Part shown: piece by piece, positions 11,089-23,120 of the stretch
Position numbering within the stretch: position 1 is the stretch's first letter
Layout: every line of letters begins with the position of its first letter
DNA from: Chelonoidis abingdonii
Taxonomy: Eukaryota; Chordata; Testudines; Testudinidae
NCBI RefSeq assembly: GCF_003597395.2
Contig: NC_133777.1
Span: 6,938,042-7,002,041 of the forward strand
Direction: 5' to 3'
DNA length: 64,000 nt
Notes under the pieces: model-generated
What the model saw: the letters and a program-made list of their open reading frames with translations, nothing else
What the model was told of the DNA's origin: nothing
Databases searched by the model: none
Made by a program: the position numbers and the translations under genes

Positions 11089-11701
11089 TTCTTCTTGTGT
11101 CTTTTTTTTCCGCCGCCTTATCTGAGATAAGTCTCCCTACTCTGTCCCGAAGGCTGAAAAATTTGCAGCTGCATAAGGGGGGGAAAAAAGGGAGAGAAGT
11201 ATTTAAAAAGATACATTTTAGAGAACAATGGTCATACTTTTTCACGGTGAACAACACTATTCACCTTACATAGCACATGTGTTTTCACTACAAGGTTGCA
11301 TTTTGCATCTTTATATTGAGTGCCTGTGGCTTTGGTGTTACAGATCACAGACAGGTCCGGGCAGCAGAATTCGGCTTGCATGCAGCCATGGTAAGCGATT
11401 GTCTTTTGCTTCTGCAGCCTTCATCTATTCAGCACCCTCCTTTCCCAAATAGCAAGCAAAGCCCATTGAGTGCTGCTTCTTTCCTGTTAACATGCAGCAG
11501 CAGAAACCACCCCGTGGCTGGTATTATGGAAGATCACTGCTAAACACCCCCTTCGCCCCTGCCCCACAACCGTGTGGCTGGTAGCAGGAAAGATCCCTGC
11601 TAGCCAAACGTGGAAAAGCTCAGCGCCAATCGCGCTCCCCCCCGCATGGTTACCTGCAGGGAAGGATTTCTTTTAAGCCACAGGCAAACAGACCAGTAGG
11701 A

Positions 11702-12046
11702 ATGGCTATCTCTCTCCCCTTACTTAAATTCCTGAATTTCAACCAGGTTACCATGAACGGTATCACTCTCCTAAGGATAACACAGCAATATAAAGAACGG
11801 ATGTTGCTTGAATGCCAGCAATCACCGGGACCATATGCAGCTAGGCTGTGTCATGCAATGATAACAGATTATTTGCTACATGCATGGCGTGTGGTCAAGC
11901 ATCCCACCATGGAGGATGGAATAATGCAGCACTGCCCAGAAACCTTCTGCAAAGGCTTTTTGGAGTACCTCCAGGAGAGCTTCATGGAGATGTCCCTGGA
12001 GGATTTCCGCTCCATCCCCAGACATGTTAACAGACTTTTACAGTAA
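11702..12046 (+). CDS. Possible third Harbinger ORF, unknown function
   Basis: A 114-codon plus frame inside the Harbinger, antisense to the region between the SANT segment and the coiled-coil part of the second gene (likely its intron). From MNGITLLRITQ (about 11753) it reads like protein: charged and amphipathic, with a C-terminal half rich in aromatic and acidic residues (FCKGFLEYLQESFMEMSLED) ending in RHVNRLLQ. The stop at 12044-12046 is followed 46 bases later by ATTAAA (12093-12098), a plausible poly(A) signal. No domain is recognised. Animal Harbingers usually have two genes, so a third is unexpected. It could also be chance openness of a conserved intron, or the last exon of a longer transcript. 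The start is uncertain (11702 or 11753). Confidence 0.35.
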   Translation: MAISLPLLKFLNFNQVTMNGITLLRITQQYKERMLLECQQSPGPYAARLCHAMITDYLLHAWRVVKHPTMEDGIMQHCPETFCKGFLEYLQESFMEMSLEDFRSIPRHVNRLLQ

Positions 12047-12092
12047 CTGTACTGGCTGCGAATGCATCCCAAGTCCTCAGGGCAAATTAATC

Positions 12093-12098
12093 ATTAAA
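12093..12098 (+). terminator. Possible poly(A) signal after third ORF
   Basis: ATTAAA, the commonest variant signal, lies 46 bases past the stop of the plus ORF ending at 12046. It is supportive only; the region is A-rich. Confidence 0.3.
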
Positions 12099-12429
12099 AA
12101 ACGCTTGCTTTTAAACCACGTCTTATATTTACAAGGTCCCTTCCATGGCTTCATTGTCTTGGGATAGTGCTTGCAAGGGCTGGGAGGGTATTCCGTCAGG
12201 TGAGAAAAGCTCCTGGCTTGTTGGGAGAACGGAGTGCCTGTGTGCTCTCTATGAAACTCGTCTCCTCTCCACTCCTCCTGCATCTTCCTCCGCAGAATCC
12301 TCAGCCAGGCTGCGATTACCACCCCCACTGCGAATCCCACGGACAGGGTGGGTAGGATGGGTAGCAGACGCCCCTAGATTGCATGCAGCATACATAAGTA
12401 AAGGGCATGTTTTGGCCACTGCCACTGAA

Positions 12430-12640
12430 CTTTCATTTCTCTTTCGTTTTCATGGTAGGCTTGTCTGACTCCTTAATTTCACACGTGCCTGTACGAGTCC
12501 CTGGTGTGGCTTTCACATGGCGAAATTTTTTCAAATGTTTTTCATTTCTCTTTGAACGGAGTTCTCTATAGCATGGAATGCCTACTCCTCGCCATACAGC
12601 GATCAGATCCAGTATCCTCCTCAGTCAGCTGGAGCTCTTT
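12430..12640 (-). pseudogene. Decayed SANT/Myb domain exon of Harbinger second gene
   Basis: Read on minus from 12640 the DNA gives KRAPA, then (frame change) TEEDT, LDLIAV and YGEE, then the decayed third helix region with NEMKN, FEKI, the CRVK-like and RQAY-like motifs near 12450-12500. These are the ordered landmarks of the SANT/trihelix-type domain in sauropsid Harbinger second genes. Frames shift several times, stops intervene, and I see no ATG at the expected position just upstream. The domain is therefore non-functional in this copy. It belongs with the C-terminal segment at 10564-11088, about 1.3 kb further along on the same strand. The match is recalled from the family, not computed. 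Confidence 0.6.
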
Positions 12641-12959
12641 TTTCAATTCTTCAAGAGACTGACTTGTTACCGTGTGAATGACCTCTGCGTGGTCAACTAG
12701 TGCTGATGGATCTCTCCCGCGGACAAACAGCAAAATATTCAAAAGCTTACTGGGGCTCTTTCCTGGCTACCTGGCCAGTGCATCGGAGTTATCAAGATTG
12801 CTGTTCCAGAGTTTCAACGAATGGTGACAGTGTGGGAACCAACCGGAGGCCAATACCCGGTCGATTTGGCCAGCTACACTAACCCTAATCCGACATGGCA
12901 ATACCGATTTCAGCGCTACTTCCCTCGTCAGGGAGGAGTACAGAAACTGGTTTAAAGAG

Positions 12960-12981
12960 CCCTTTATATCGATATAAAGGG
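12960..12981. repeat. 22-bp perfect palindrome near Harbinger right end
   Basis: CCTTTATATCGATATAAAGG (12961-12980) is self-complementary and extends one base pair on each side. It lies about 80 bp inside the right terminus, where Harbingers carry subterminal transposase or SANT-protein binding sites. A binding role is inferred. Confidence 0.75.
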
Positions 12982-13043
12982 GCTCGTTGTGTGGACGGGT
13001 GCAGGGTTAAATCGGTTTAATGCTGCTAAATTCGGTTTAAACA

Positions 13044-13060
13044 CGTAGTGTAGACCAGGA
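13044..13060 (-). repeat. Harbinger right terminal inverted repeat
   Basis: CGTAGTGTAGACCAGGA is the inverted partner of the left terminus at 8756-8772, matching over 12 bases. Confidence 0.8.
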
Positions 13061-13065
13061 CCTTG

Positions 13066-13995
13066 TGAGAGCAGACACCCTTACATATGGTAATCGGCTG
13101 TCTCTATGAGCCTTACGATCTTTGTCATACACTCAGCTAATGATCCAACTCCCAGTGACCACAGCCTGTCTACTTAGCGCAACCAGGTCCCCTGTTCCCC
13201 GAAGGGCTGCATTGGTGGGGGAGGAGTGATTATTTGTCTCAAAGGGTCTGTTATAATGGAAACCATCTCTCCATTCCTCCTTGGTCTCCTTCTGCCTTGA
13301 CCCAGGCTTCCTTGAGTGGAGTTCTGTTCTGAGTCAGTACCTTGTTTCCATGGAAAGAATGAATAGCAGAGTTCTCTCAGTGCTTTATCAGGATTCCTTT
13401 TACTTCAATGGAGAGTCTAGAGTGGAGTAAAAGGCTTTAATGTGGGGCTAATGGAGCCCCTGGGAAGTCCAGGAAGGAAATCTCCCCTGGAGAAGAAGAG
13501 GCATGAGGGGAGGGAGGGGAACTGGACAGGTTGACATTTTTGCAGAAGCCATCTCAGGCAGCGAGAAATGGAAATGAATGTTTGTTTTATTTTTAACAGA
13601 TGTTACAAAAGACCTGCCAGTAATTCAGCGAATGATGCAAAACCTAGATCCCACTCACTTTTCCCCGCATGCCTCCCATCTCCTCCCTCTCCCTAGTCTG
13701 TGTGAATGCTTATTTGCATTTAGCAGATTTTTTTTTTTTTTTTTTTTTAAGGTAAGCAATAAAATAATCTTAAGCCATTTCATTTCCCCTCTCCCCAAGG
13801 TCTTGGTTTAGATCCTTGGTCCTCGCAGCTATTAATTGTTTTTCATAAATTTCACTGTCTCCTCACATTTTACGAAACCTTGTACTTCCCTGCTTTGGCA
13901 GTTCACTTCTTTTCCTTTCCCCTCGTCCGTTTCTATGTGCCATGTTCCCGGCACTGGAGCTTTCGGCTCAGCAAAGCGTTATGATGATAATCACA
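13066..13995. other. Non-genic; poly-T tract
   Basis: No exon recognised. A poly-T run of about 22 occupies roughly 13728-13749. Confidence 0.45.
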
Positions 13996-13999
13996 TCTA

Positions 14000-14205
14000 T
14001 GCTGCTACCTGAGGATCTCAAAGCGTTTCACAAACAATAGCGAAATAAGACTCACAACACTCGGGGGGGCGTGCGGAATGAGGATTATTCACCCCATTTA
14101 AAAGACAGGGGAAGATGAAGTATAGGGAGATTATACCTAAGATAATACAGCAAGTCGGTGGCAGAGCCATTATTTGAAACCAGGGGTGAGCCTGTTCCAT
14201 CCTCT
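14000..14205 (-). repeat. MIR/CORE-like SINE (antisense)
   Basis: Ordered landmarks: 'gaggatctcaaagcgtttcacaaac', 'aggattattcaccccattt', 'agacaggggaagatgaag', 'aatacagcaagtcggtggcagagcc', 'tttgaaaccagg'. This is the standard antisense layout of amniote MIR-like tRNA-derived SINEs, with the B-box region at the right end. Confidence 0.65.
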
Positions 14206-14209
14206 TTAC

Positions 14210-17200
14210 ATGTCATAAAAGGGTCTGAAAGGCATAAAGGGGCCCTAAAAGACCTGTCTCCTGCAACAGGAAGATTCTCCTGGGGCAGGTACCATGTAAT
14301 ATAGCCATACGGCCCTCTGAAAATCCCCCTCGGCCGCCTTGGCCTAAGGGTACGTTGAGGGCAAGGCCGCAGCCCACAGTGCTGTGGAGATTCTGGGCAG
14401 ATTCCTATAACAGACAGAACCCTAGAGTGGTCTAAGTTGTGCTGGCAGCCTCTCCAGAATCTCTCTCCCCCGGGCGCAGCACAGACTCTCAGCCCAAGGC
14501 TCCTGTCTCCCATTCCTGGGCTCTAACCACAAGACCATCCTCTACCCTAACTCTCCCTACAAAGCACTGGGTAAAAGAGTGCTTTATAGGGAACGTTCGC
14601 TCTCCCTCTCACGGGCACAACTGGAACACACAGCACTTTGTTAGCACAGCTTTTAGGGGCTGCAGGTGCCTGTGCACTAAGCCCCTGAACATGAGAGTTT
14701 AATACCCAACACTCGCACACTGGAAAACCATGATGCAAAGCTAAGGCCCTCCACTCCCCATATCCCTTATCAGAGCGTTGCAGGAGAGAACAAACTACCC
14801 ACACAAAACCTGCCCTACAAGGATGCCAAGAGATGCTGATGTTCCCAGCTCATCTTACCCTCCTGAAGCCTTTTGCCGACTGCGATCTTTACCACAACGC
14901 AAGAATTACTCCCCGAATCAATGGCGTGATATACATTAAGAGATGCATTGCAGTGTCTGAGTAAGGCCCTGATTTGGAGCTGAGGTGGACACCAAGAAAA
15001 CAGCTTCAGACCTTTCCAATCGTGTACGGCCCTCTTTTCTAGTTCTGCAGGATTGTGAGGTGTTGGGCTTTAAACCTGTCACTGACACAGCACTGAATAA
15101 TGCCCATTCTGGTCCTTGGGCCTGCTAAATTTTCTGGGGAGGCAATTTTGAACCTGACTGTAAACTGAACAGAGTCCTGGTAGAGGCATTTGAGGATAGA
15201 TGTGACATAGTTATGGCTTTTGCTGCACACGAGATAGCAAGAAACAGTATTGTAAACACAGTGGAGTCTGGAGTTCTGAGTTCTAGAGAGGTTATGGAAG
15301 AGGGACCTCCAGAAATCATGATCAGATGACAGGAAGGCCTAGATAGAAGAACAAGTTCTAATTGTATTGTTGTTTACTTGGGTGCCAGGTTCCTAGAAGC
15401 TTGGCAGCTAGCACTGAAGCTATTTGTTAAAATCTGAAAATAAATAACTAAAAAACCTGGCATCTTGGTTTATTAACGTTTTAAAAAACCAAACCAAACC
15501 AAAACTATGACCCCTGTCCTCCCTTCGTGAATCCAGCCTTTAGCAAAACAGGTTCTGAAATGACAGTGTATACACCTACCAGCTTCTTTCCACCAAAGTT
15601 GATAAGCCCCATATCAACTTCACATATCCAGTGCATATATGGATAATGGATTTCAGCATTTCTCAGCATGTGGTAAACTCCCACATACTGCTGGGAAAAG
15701 CTCTGAGGACTTCTACAGATTTTAGTCACAGGGGGTGGGGGCTTGCTTTTCAAAGCAAGATTTGGTAGAGAGAAGGGCAGAAAACTCAGAAGACAACTCT
15801 GTCTAACTCAGTTCTCATGAGTTTTAATGCTGAAGTTGCACTGGTATCCCACTGAATGTATGGGTTCTCTATCTTCATTTGGGAACAGAGGGTCATCATA
15901 AAGCTTAGCAATCAACGGACCAACATTTTCCATTTCTAGCTAAATATAAAACCTCTGTATGTTGGATTTCTAGATGGAAAATGGAAATCATGTACATTCC
16001 CCAGGTGAAGTAGGAAAATTTGCTGCTATCTTTGTGCCTTTTCTCTGTCACCAACTTGGATTTTCCATCCAGGTAGTGATCCCGCGAAGGCTAATTCTAG
16101 CCAAGGTTTACATGTTCACTAAATTCGATCCTTGTTACATTGCGGTGGGATATGTGTCCGTATTTTGTGAGTAGACTGTAGCTGCCTCATGCTTGGATGG
16201 ATCACAAAAGTTTGAGTTTATAAAAACAAAAATAAAAAGACAACCACCACATGGGGACATGTTCATTTCACTAGCCGGGTCAGCTCCACGTGTGCCTCAA
16301 ATTCACATGTGGCTTACGGTTAGAGGGAAATCAGCTGATGTGAGGTTGATACAGCTGTCCTTTCACGAAAAGTGCTTTTAAGGGGTTAGGATTTTCTAGC
16401 TGGCTTGCTTTTAATGCATAGCAGAAGGCCCCATCACTAAATCTCTTGTTTGTATAGGGACTGATCTTCTGAGGCACTGAACGCCCACCTCCAGTTGGGT
16501 GTAAAGATCACTCCACACCTTACAGGCCTTAACAGAGTAAAGGGTTGAAACTAGCACTCAGCTACCTCATTTTGTTGTTGTTGATTTCAAACCGGAACAA
16601 ACACATGTCCTACAGCTTCTATTTCCGGACCCCTCCTGGGATGATCACCCTCCATTCTCAGCCAGCCTCAGAATATAAATGGTTTTGCAAGATGCTTGAA
16701 TCCTTCTGAGGCGATGCAGCTGGTGCCGTGCAGGCTTTAGGGCTGCTGCTTCCACAAAACACAACAGCTTTCATCATGGGGAGAGAGAGGCAATTGTTGT
16801 TTTCCTTCACTTCTCCCTACAAAATGGAGAGGAATTGATTCTAGAAGGAAATCGCTTTTGTTCTAACCCCCTCACTGTAACCGGATCTCCTCACATTTCG
16901 GCGCGGGAGCCTGAGCTGATCACAGAGTGTTTATTTCTTCTCTTGGTGCCAGACCGTCATAGTCTCACAACGTTCAATGAGGGAAGGGGAGGTATTTCAC
17001 ATAAAGCTTGTTTACCTTGGAGCCAGCCATGAGGGGCGTACCTTGTTAATGAGGAAAAGCTGTGAGGAACAGCTTTCAAATTTGCAGAATCATACCAACC
17101 CCCTCCCGCCGCAAACTCTCAAGCTGCCCCTCATTGTCAAGGTGCCCCATGTGATCCCCCCATTTACCTCACTCTGGCACAGTCTTGCCATTATGGGTAC

Positions 17201-17485
17201 ATCAGTTTGTCTGCAGAAATGCTGCTACACGGAGCACAACTGGAAGCAAAGAAAACCACGCAACCCCTTTAGGCGCAGTTGTCTACCTGATCAGTGTCTG
17301 AACCTGAGAAATCCCTTCTGAACCCCTTTCTCCCAGCCACCTGGGCCTTCTCCAGGTGCTTTCACACTGCTGTTCGGCAACAATACTTGGATGTGAAGTT
17401 TCTGCAGATTCATCCACTTTGTGCTCATGTGACACCTTTTGTTCCAGGGGCTCATCATTCTGAGAAAGGTTTATTACATCACACA
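14210..17485. other. Non-genic, nothing recognised
   Basis: No exon, RNA gene or clear mobile element could be supported on either strand. Local frames such as the minus 142-codon frame at 14085-14513 overlap the SINE or lack any domain pattern. The segment near 14345-14400 faintly resembles a Harbinger-MITE end ('ctaagggtacgt') but is too weak to call. Confidence 0.4.
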
Positions 17486-17494
17486 ACCCCCCCA

Positions 17495-17640
17495 GAGGGG
17501 TAGCTCAATAATTCTATCCCCATTTGCATAAAGGAAAAACTGAGATTCAAAGATTTGCCCATGATCACACAGCACAGGTCAGTTGCAAATCTAGGCCTAG
17601 CTGTCTTTGTTTCCCAGCTCTAGCCACTAGCCCATACTCC
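17495..17640 (-). repeat. MIR/CORE-like SINE remnant (antisense)
   Basis: Landmarks in order: 'ctatccccatttgcataaaggaaaaactgagattcaaagatttgcccatgatcacacagcacaggtcagttgcaaatctaggc' (in pieces) and 'ctctagccactagcccatactccctcc'. The order matches the antisense MIR-like layout, including the tRNA-like 'ccactag' head. Confidence 0.6.
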
Positions 17641-20600
17641 CTCCATTCCCTGTCTCTTTCTTCTGCTGCAGAAGGCGGCCTGCCCTGGCTTGGCATGTAA
17701 ACTTCAGAAACATGTCACGGTCAACGCAATGTGATCACAGTGGCTGTGGCAACATGATACGACTCATATCAGCTTCTTAATTCCACCACACCTACTTTAT
17801 GATTTGCCTGGAGCCCAGTTCACCTGGCACTGTGCTCCTGTTACATCTCACACATTAAATGGCCTCAGTCTTTGGATGGGAGGGTGGTGCAGGAAGTGGG
17901 CCTGGTGTTTCCATACAGCGGGTGGCTCTCTGCCCTCTGAGTATACCGTGAACCAGTTGTACGAGCTGCTGCCTTCTGGAAGGCCTGAGGATCTTGTTAT
18001 CAAAGATCTGATGACAATTTTCATACGAGGCGTGTTAACCTCAAGTCACGGCTAAGTTCCAACTCAGGGACGTACATTCTACCCACTTAAATTCACCCTG
18101 CATTGTCAATTGCATGCAGTGTCATTCTGTCCTTCCTCCCCTTGGGGCCACACTTCACCCCAGAGTTGGCTGCATTTCAGAGATGGATGCAGTGACCCAT
18201 ATACACAGACTGTAAAATGCTGTAGCACCTTGTGGGTTGAACGTCACTATGTAAATAGAAGATATTACACACTCAGCCGTGCAACTTCTGTATTGCACAA
18301 GTGCAGCCCTCTAAGCAGGGCTCTATTTAGGCTCGATCCCACACACTGCAGGGGGCGCAGTAATGCGCCTCTGAGCAGAAGGCAAAAAGGGATGAGCAGG
18401 GCAGTGAACACAGGGGACCGGATCCTGCTTTGGTGAAATTGCTGCTCTGCAGCAGCCTAGCTCCTCCTGCCTGATAACAGGCAGGGGGCTATAAAGGGAA
18501 CTGTACACCTAAGCCCAAGGGCATTAATAATTTTTGGACAGGCCCCCAAGACAGCCTCCATTCTATAGGCATATTCTTGCGTTCCCATGATCATGCATCA
18601 GTGTGCGAATTCATGCATGCACGCTCCACGGTGCACACGCCGATGATTACGCATCTGGCCACGCATCTCCCCAGGCACTCACCCATTTAAGTCCCATTTA
18701 TCCTGCAGCATGAAGGAATCTGCTGCCTCCGCTCTCCAGTTTCAACCCTCCCCCTGGCTCCCAGCACTGAAAAGGAGAAACCTGCAGGTGAGGGTGCAGA
18801 AAGAGGAGACTCTGACTGACCACTCTGCAACAGGCCTTGGTATAGGAGGGAATAGAAGCAGCAGCAATGGCTGGAGCTGATAAGCTGCCAGCAGGCCCGC
18901 CTGCCCTGGCTCAGCCAAAACCCAGAATAAATTTGAATAAATGTACATATACAAGTGTAAAATCCCCAAATGGGTACCCCAAAGCCATCAGTGACCCACA
19001 CACAAATGAATCAGCTTCCTACTAATACGCCGTCAATTCTCCATCTTCCTGCTGCCATTTTTCCTGCTACATGTGGTCAATACACCTCTCTCCTTGCACT
19101 CCTTCAGTCCTACCTCTAGTTCTCCCCTTCCGCCCACCATTGATCCTAGTCCTCCTCCACTCACCCCAATCCCTTACACACCTGCTAAGCTGGCAGCTTT
19201 CCTTCCTTCCCTCCCTCTCTACTTACCCTGCAGGCTGCTAGTGCTCCCTCCTCTCGCCGCTGCTTCTCTGGCAGGACCTCAGGGCAGGGGTCTTCCTGGC
19301 TGGTGGGCAGAAGAAGGAGGAAAGGGAGTTTCAGCCACTGGCTGCACCCACCCTGGACCCCAGCCAAAAGCCAGCATCACAGCAAGGGAACAGGGAAAGG
19401 AACCCACAAAAGCTGAAGGTTAGGCAGGTCTAGATGCCAGAGCATTCCTGCTGGGCACTGTGCCTGGAGGCCCTTGCACCCCAGTGCTTCATAACATCCG
19501 GAAGATTAAGTCAGCTCTGACACACCCACTGCCTGTCCACACCTTGCCCCATCTTCACCTGTTGCTAAGCAGAGGCGTAGGTGGGCAGAGGGCTTGTGAT
19601 TTATGCCTAGCGCTTAGCCCAGTCCCCACAGACATCCTCCGCTTACAAAGGCCATGCATGACCAAGGCCACGGTGTTCTTCCCCAGCGGCATCGCTAAAA
19701 GAAAATAGCTCTGCTAAAAACAATGTGCAAAGTGCTCTCCCAACAGTAGCAGATGCGGAGACAGAAAACAGACCTGAAGCCTCTGCATTAATCCTATCAA
19801 ATCTCCTCCTTTTTCATCCATTTCAAGTCAGGCCAAGATGACGTTCATACGCTCGCCTAGCAAATCGCAGAGGATGACACGGGGCCTGTCGCGTGTCAAG
19901 CAATTAGCAAGTAATCAGGAATTCAGACACAGTGGACAGGACTGGGTCCCTCAAAAGACAGAAGGCAGCAGCAGGAGCAAGCCCCATCAGGGAGCTTTCA
20001 GGTCAGGCAAGGAAGGCAGCAGAGAGAGCAGGAGCTGTTGGTGAGACATCTGCAGTGAGAGCAGACAGCTACAGTGGCAGCACAGTCTGCTAGCATAAAC
20101 CATCTCATGTTTAGCTTGTGCTGTAGCTAAGAGGCCCCAGGCATTCAAGCATAGAATTTCCCTCACTCATTTCCAACATCAACCAGGAGCTAGGCCAACT
20201 GCAAAGCGTAGGTCCTAAGGCTTTCTCCCAGACATTGCATTTTGGGACACCTGAGATTCCCAGGATATTACCTCCCTTCACCCCTTACGCCTTAGCCATA
20301 CCCTGCATCTTTACACCAAAAACCAGGGTTACTGCCCGAGGCCCCCTACCCCAAACACACACTGGATTTCATTCAAAATCCTCAGTCAGAGCCAAATTCT
20401 GCTCTCATTGAAGTCAGCTGCAAAACGTCGATTCATTTCCATGGGAGCAGGTTCTAAGCAGTGATGAAAACAGGATGATCCCAACTTCATGAGAATGATC
20501 CCATTTCAAACCTCACGTTTCCCTGGCTGATTCTCCTTATTTAGGCCTTGTAAAATCTGGCCAAACAAACATTGGCACAGTGAGTAAATGCTGCCATTTT

Positions 20601-20870
20601 ACGATAATCTAGGGCTGGGCCCCTATCACACCCCTTCGCTGGATTGGTAGAGCAGTCGTTCCTCACCACCCGGCCAGCGGGGGCAGGCTAGACCGACCCA
20701 AGAGAGGAGATGAGGGGATGGAAGAAAGGTCAGTGTGATGCAAGACCTTTTGCTGTACTTGAGAATTTGGGGATCTCAGTGGATCCTCCTGGAGAGGCTG
20801 GGGGAGACCATGAATATTGTTTCCAATTGTACCTCTCCCAGCCCCAACCAGCATGTCACCCCTAGTCCCT
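17641..20870. other. Non-genic, minor SINE 3'-end trace
   Basis: No exon recognised. Near 18205-18265 the text 'tgtagcaccttgtgggttgaacgtcactatgtaaatag' resembles the 3' end of old LINE/SINE families ('...gggatgaaaggcgctatataaa'). The remainder is unremarkable; C-rich text at 19075-19270 gives a spurious open frame. Confidence 0.4.
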
Positions 20871-20879
20871 GTGAACACA

Positions 20880-21000
20880 CCCTGCAGCGGGGATGATGGG
20901 ACACAGGCACAGACAGGGTAAGCGTCTCGGTTCAAGACCACACCAAGAGCGAGTGGCAAATCTGGGAACAGAACTCACCGCAGTCTCCAGTGAGGCTGCA
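20880..21000 (-). repeat. Possible MIR-like SINE fragment (antisense)
   Basis: 'gatgatgggacacaggcacagacagg', 'caagaccacaccaagagcgagtggcaaatctgggaacagaact' follows the antisense SINE order, but without the flanking landmarks. Weak. Confidence 0.3.
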
Positions 21001-21734
21001 ATGCCGCTAATAGACATGGAGTGTCACGTCATGCAAGGAAAGCAGCTGGCTTTATTGGTGATTTTCAGAAGGGATGTCTAGTCTTCCACCCTCCCTTCCT
21101 CCATGAGTCGAAGGTGACCAGCCTCCGGGGCCCCACTCCGTCCAATAAAGGAATGCGCTGAGGTTGCATCTTGCATGTAGCATCCTATAAAGTTATCTGC
21201 TGGGTTGTCAGCCTGACGCATTCCCTTCTTCCCCTTCCATCTGTCTCCACATGGGGATTTTTACCACTCTAGCCAAACTAATTCAAAAATGGATCAACGA
21301 TGCTTTGTTAACAAAACAATTTTTGCATGTCGAGCCCTCTTCCTTGTTGTTTTTCTGAGTCCCCAGTGGGTCAGCTTTGTGTGGTGTCCTACATTTTTTT
21401 GTTTCTTTCACATTTTCAAAGCTCCATATTCTGGTACAAAAGCGGCCTTTGGAGCAGCTTTTATCTGGGAGGTGTGATTTGACACACACGCATACCACAA
21501 TTGCGGTAGGAGCTTTGTGATGCAGCGGTGAAGGCTGGTGTCAGGACCTTCGAATGATTACGCATTATTTTCAGAGATTTGTGCCTCTGGGATAAATATT
21601 AGTGCTGGGCTGATTCTGTATATTACGTATCTATGGGCTGCAATCATGCAAGGGATAGGATAGATGAGGCAAAAGAAAGTTTGAGGAAGGAACGGACAGC
21701 TTGTCTTCCACCCTGAGACATTAAACCTTTGCAA

Positions 21735-21830
21735 TGCTGTTTGCCTCCCTTTGTAAAGACCTTTGAGATCTGCTGATGAACAGCGCTACACAAGAGCTAG
21801 GTACTCAGTTAAGGGCAGCTGTGAGCCATT
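21735..21830 (+). repeat. Old LINE/SINE 3'-end fragment
   Basis: 'tttgtaaagacctttgagatctgctgatgaacagcgctacacaagagctaggta' has the '...tttgagatc...gaaaggcgctatacaag...' tail that recurs in old sauropsid LINE/SINE families. Related tails lie near 18205 and 29845. Confidence 0.4.
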
Positions 21831-22037
21831 CCCCAAATCAGGGGCATGAGCCTCTACATGAAAAGCAGATGTCCCAAAAGCTATATAAGGGTGAGGGATT
21901 TAAAACACGAAAACCAGATCTAAGGCTCTTACTCTGGGCAGCCAAGGAGACCCTGTGACCTAAACCACAAACCTTTCTTTTTTGTCCGGTAAGAACCCAA
22001 TGGCGGCCTTGAAGCCTGAGCCCTCAATCCCATAGGG

Positions 22038-22120
22038 TACGTCTACACAGCATTTTGGAGCGAATACCTGGTCCAGGATGACCAACTCTGAAGCTGCAGC
22101 TTGGGCTCTGAAGCCTAGGT
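22038..22120. mobile_element. Harbinger-type MITE remnant (left end only)
   Basis: 'gggtacgtctacacag' matches the Harbinger terminus (GTCTACAC core). It is followed by 'tgaagctgcagcttgggctctgaagcctaggta', typical of short sauropsid Harbinger MITEs. No matching right end is visible, so it is truncated or decayed. Confidence 0.45.
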
Positions 22121-22623
22121 ATGGCTTTCATACCACCCCAGGTGACTTCCCCCCAGTGCAAAGCCCAGCTCACCTCCCTCCTTTCTCAGGTGAGTGGCAG
22201 CCGGGATAGGGAGCCCTTGGTGAGTTCTAAACAAGGGCTGGCCTGGCGTGGGAATAAGAACTTTTGTTTTTGTGTCCATTTTTCTGCTCTGTCCCAGTCT
22301 CCTGGGACTGGCTCCTGGCTCAGAAATCAAGAGAGAAGAGGCCTAGATGACAGTCATGTCCTCTTCTCTCCAGCTAGGGTTCAGCTCCATCTGTGGCTCC
22401 CTCCAAAGCCACATCCTATTGTTCTTCTACAGTTTTGTGCTGCCTCTTCCATGGCCTGTCTCTGAGACTGCTTTCCAACACTGCTCCTTGCGGATTCCCC
22501 TCCCCCCTACAAAGCTGGGGTTGTGCCCTTATCGTAGGGGCAGCATGGCACCCATTTCCACACAACCATGCTCAAAGAGCGCTCCTCTCATTGGGTCCCT
22601 TCGAACTTGGCCACACCCTAGGA

Positions 22624-23120
22624 ACATCTGAATTGCCACATGGGATCAGACCCGAGGTCCTTCTAGCCCCATATCCTGTCTCCAATACTGCCAGCACTTG
22701 ATACTCAAGAGGAAGGTTCACAAACCCCAAACACTAGGCAGATGTAAGATAATCTGCCTCCTTGAATGTCACATCTTAATCCCATACAGTTCAAGATTGC
22801 CTTGAACCCTGCAGCATGAGATTTTATATCCCTTCCAAAGTTTTTGTTAGCACTAATTATTATAACTCTGGATATTCTTGTTATCCATGTAACTATCTGA
22901 TCCTTCTTTGACCCCTGCTAGGTTCTTGGCCTCACCTATTTCCTGTGAGTTCCACTGTTTAATTGCATGTTGCACAAAAAAGTATTTTCTTTTGTCGGTT
23001 TTGAATGTTGCCACCTGTTTATTTCATTGAATGTCCCTTGTTCTTGTGGTATGAGACCGGGAGAACAGTAACTCTTGATCCACCTTCTCTAGACCTTCAT
23101 TATTACAGGCAAGACTGGTA
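22624..23120 (-). mobile_element. CR1-type LINE 3' region remnant (antisense)
   Basis: Landmarks: 'gccacatgggatcagacc', 'ggttcttggcctcacctatttcctgtgagttccactgtttaattgcatgttgcac' (in pieces), 'gtattttcttttgtcggttttgaatgttgcc', 'catTgaatgtcccttgttcttgtggtatgaga', 'cttctctagaccttcattatt'. The same order occurs at 54850-55215 and, weakly, at 5300-5530. In sauropsids this sequence precedes the antisense CR1 ORF2 tail, a piece of which is seen separately at 25705-25870. No usable frame remains. Confidence 0.55.

Larger units (their letters stand above)
8756..13060. mobile_element. PIF/Harbinger DNA transposon, near full length
   Basis: The left terminus AGTATGTCTACACTACG (from 8756) and the inverted right terminus TCCTGGTCTACACTACG (ending 13060) share GTCTACACTACG, so the element is about 4.3 kb with both ends present. 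CCTTG flanks both sides (8751-8755 and 13061-13065). That may include the 3-bp duplication typical of Harbingers, but the exact boundary is uncertain. Inside are a HARBI1-like transposase frame on plus (9123-10412), a SANT/Myb-like second gene on minus (about 10564-12640) and an extra plus ORF (11702-12046). This two-gene layout is the hallmark of animal Harbingers. Stops and indels show the copy is dead, but divergence is modest, suggesting a relatively recent insertion. Confidence 0.88.
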
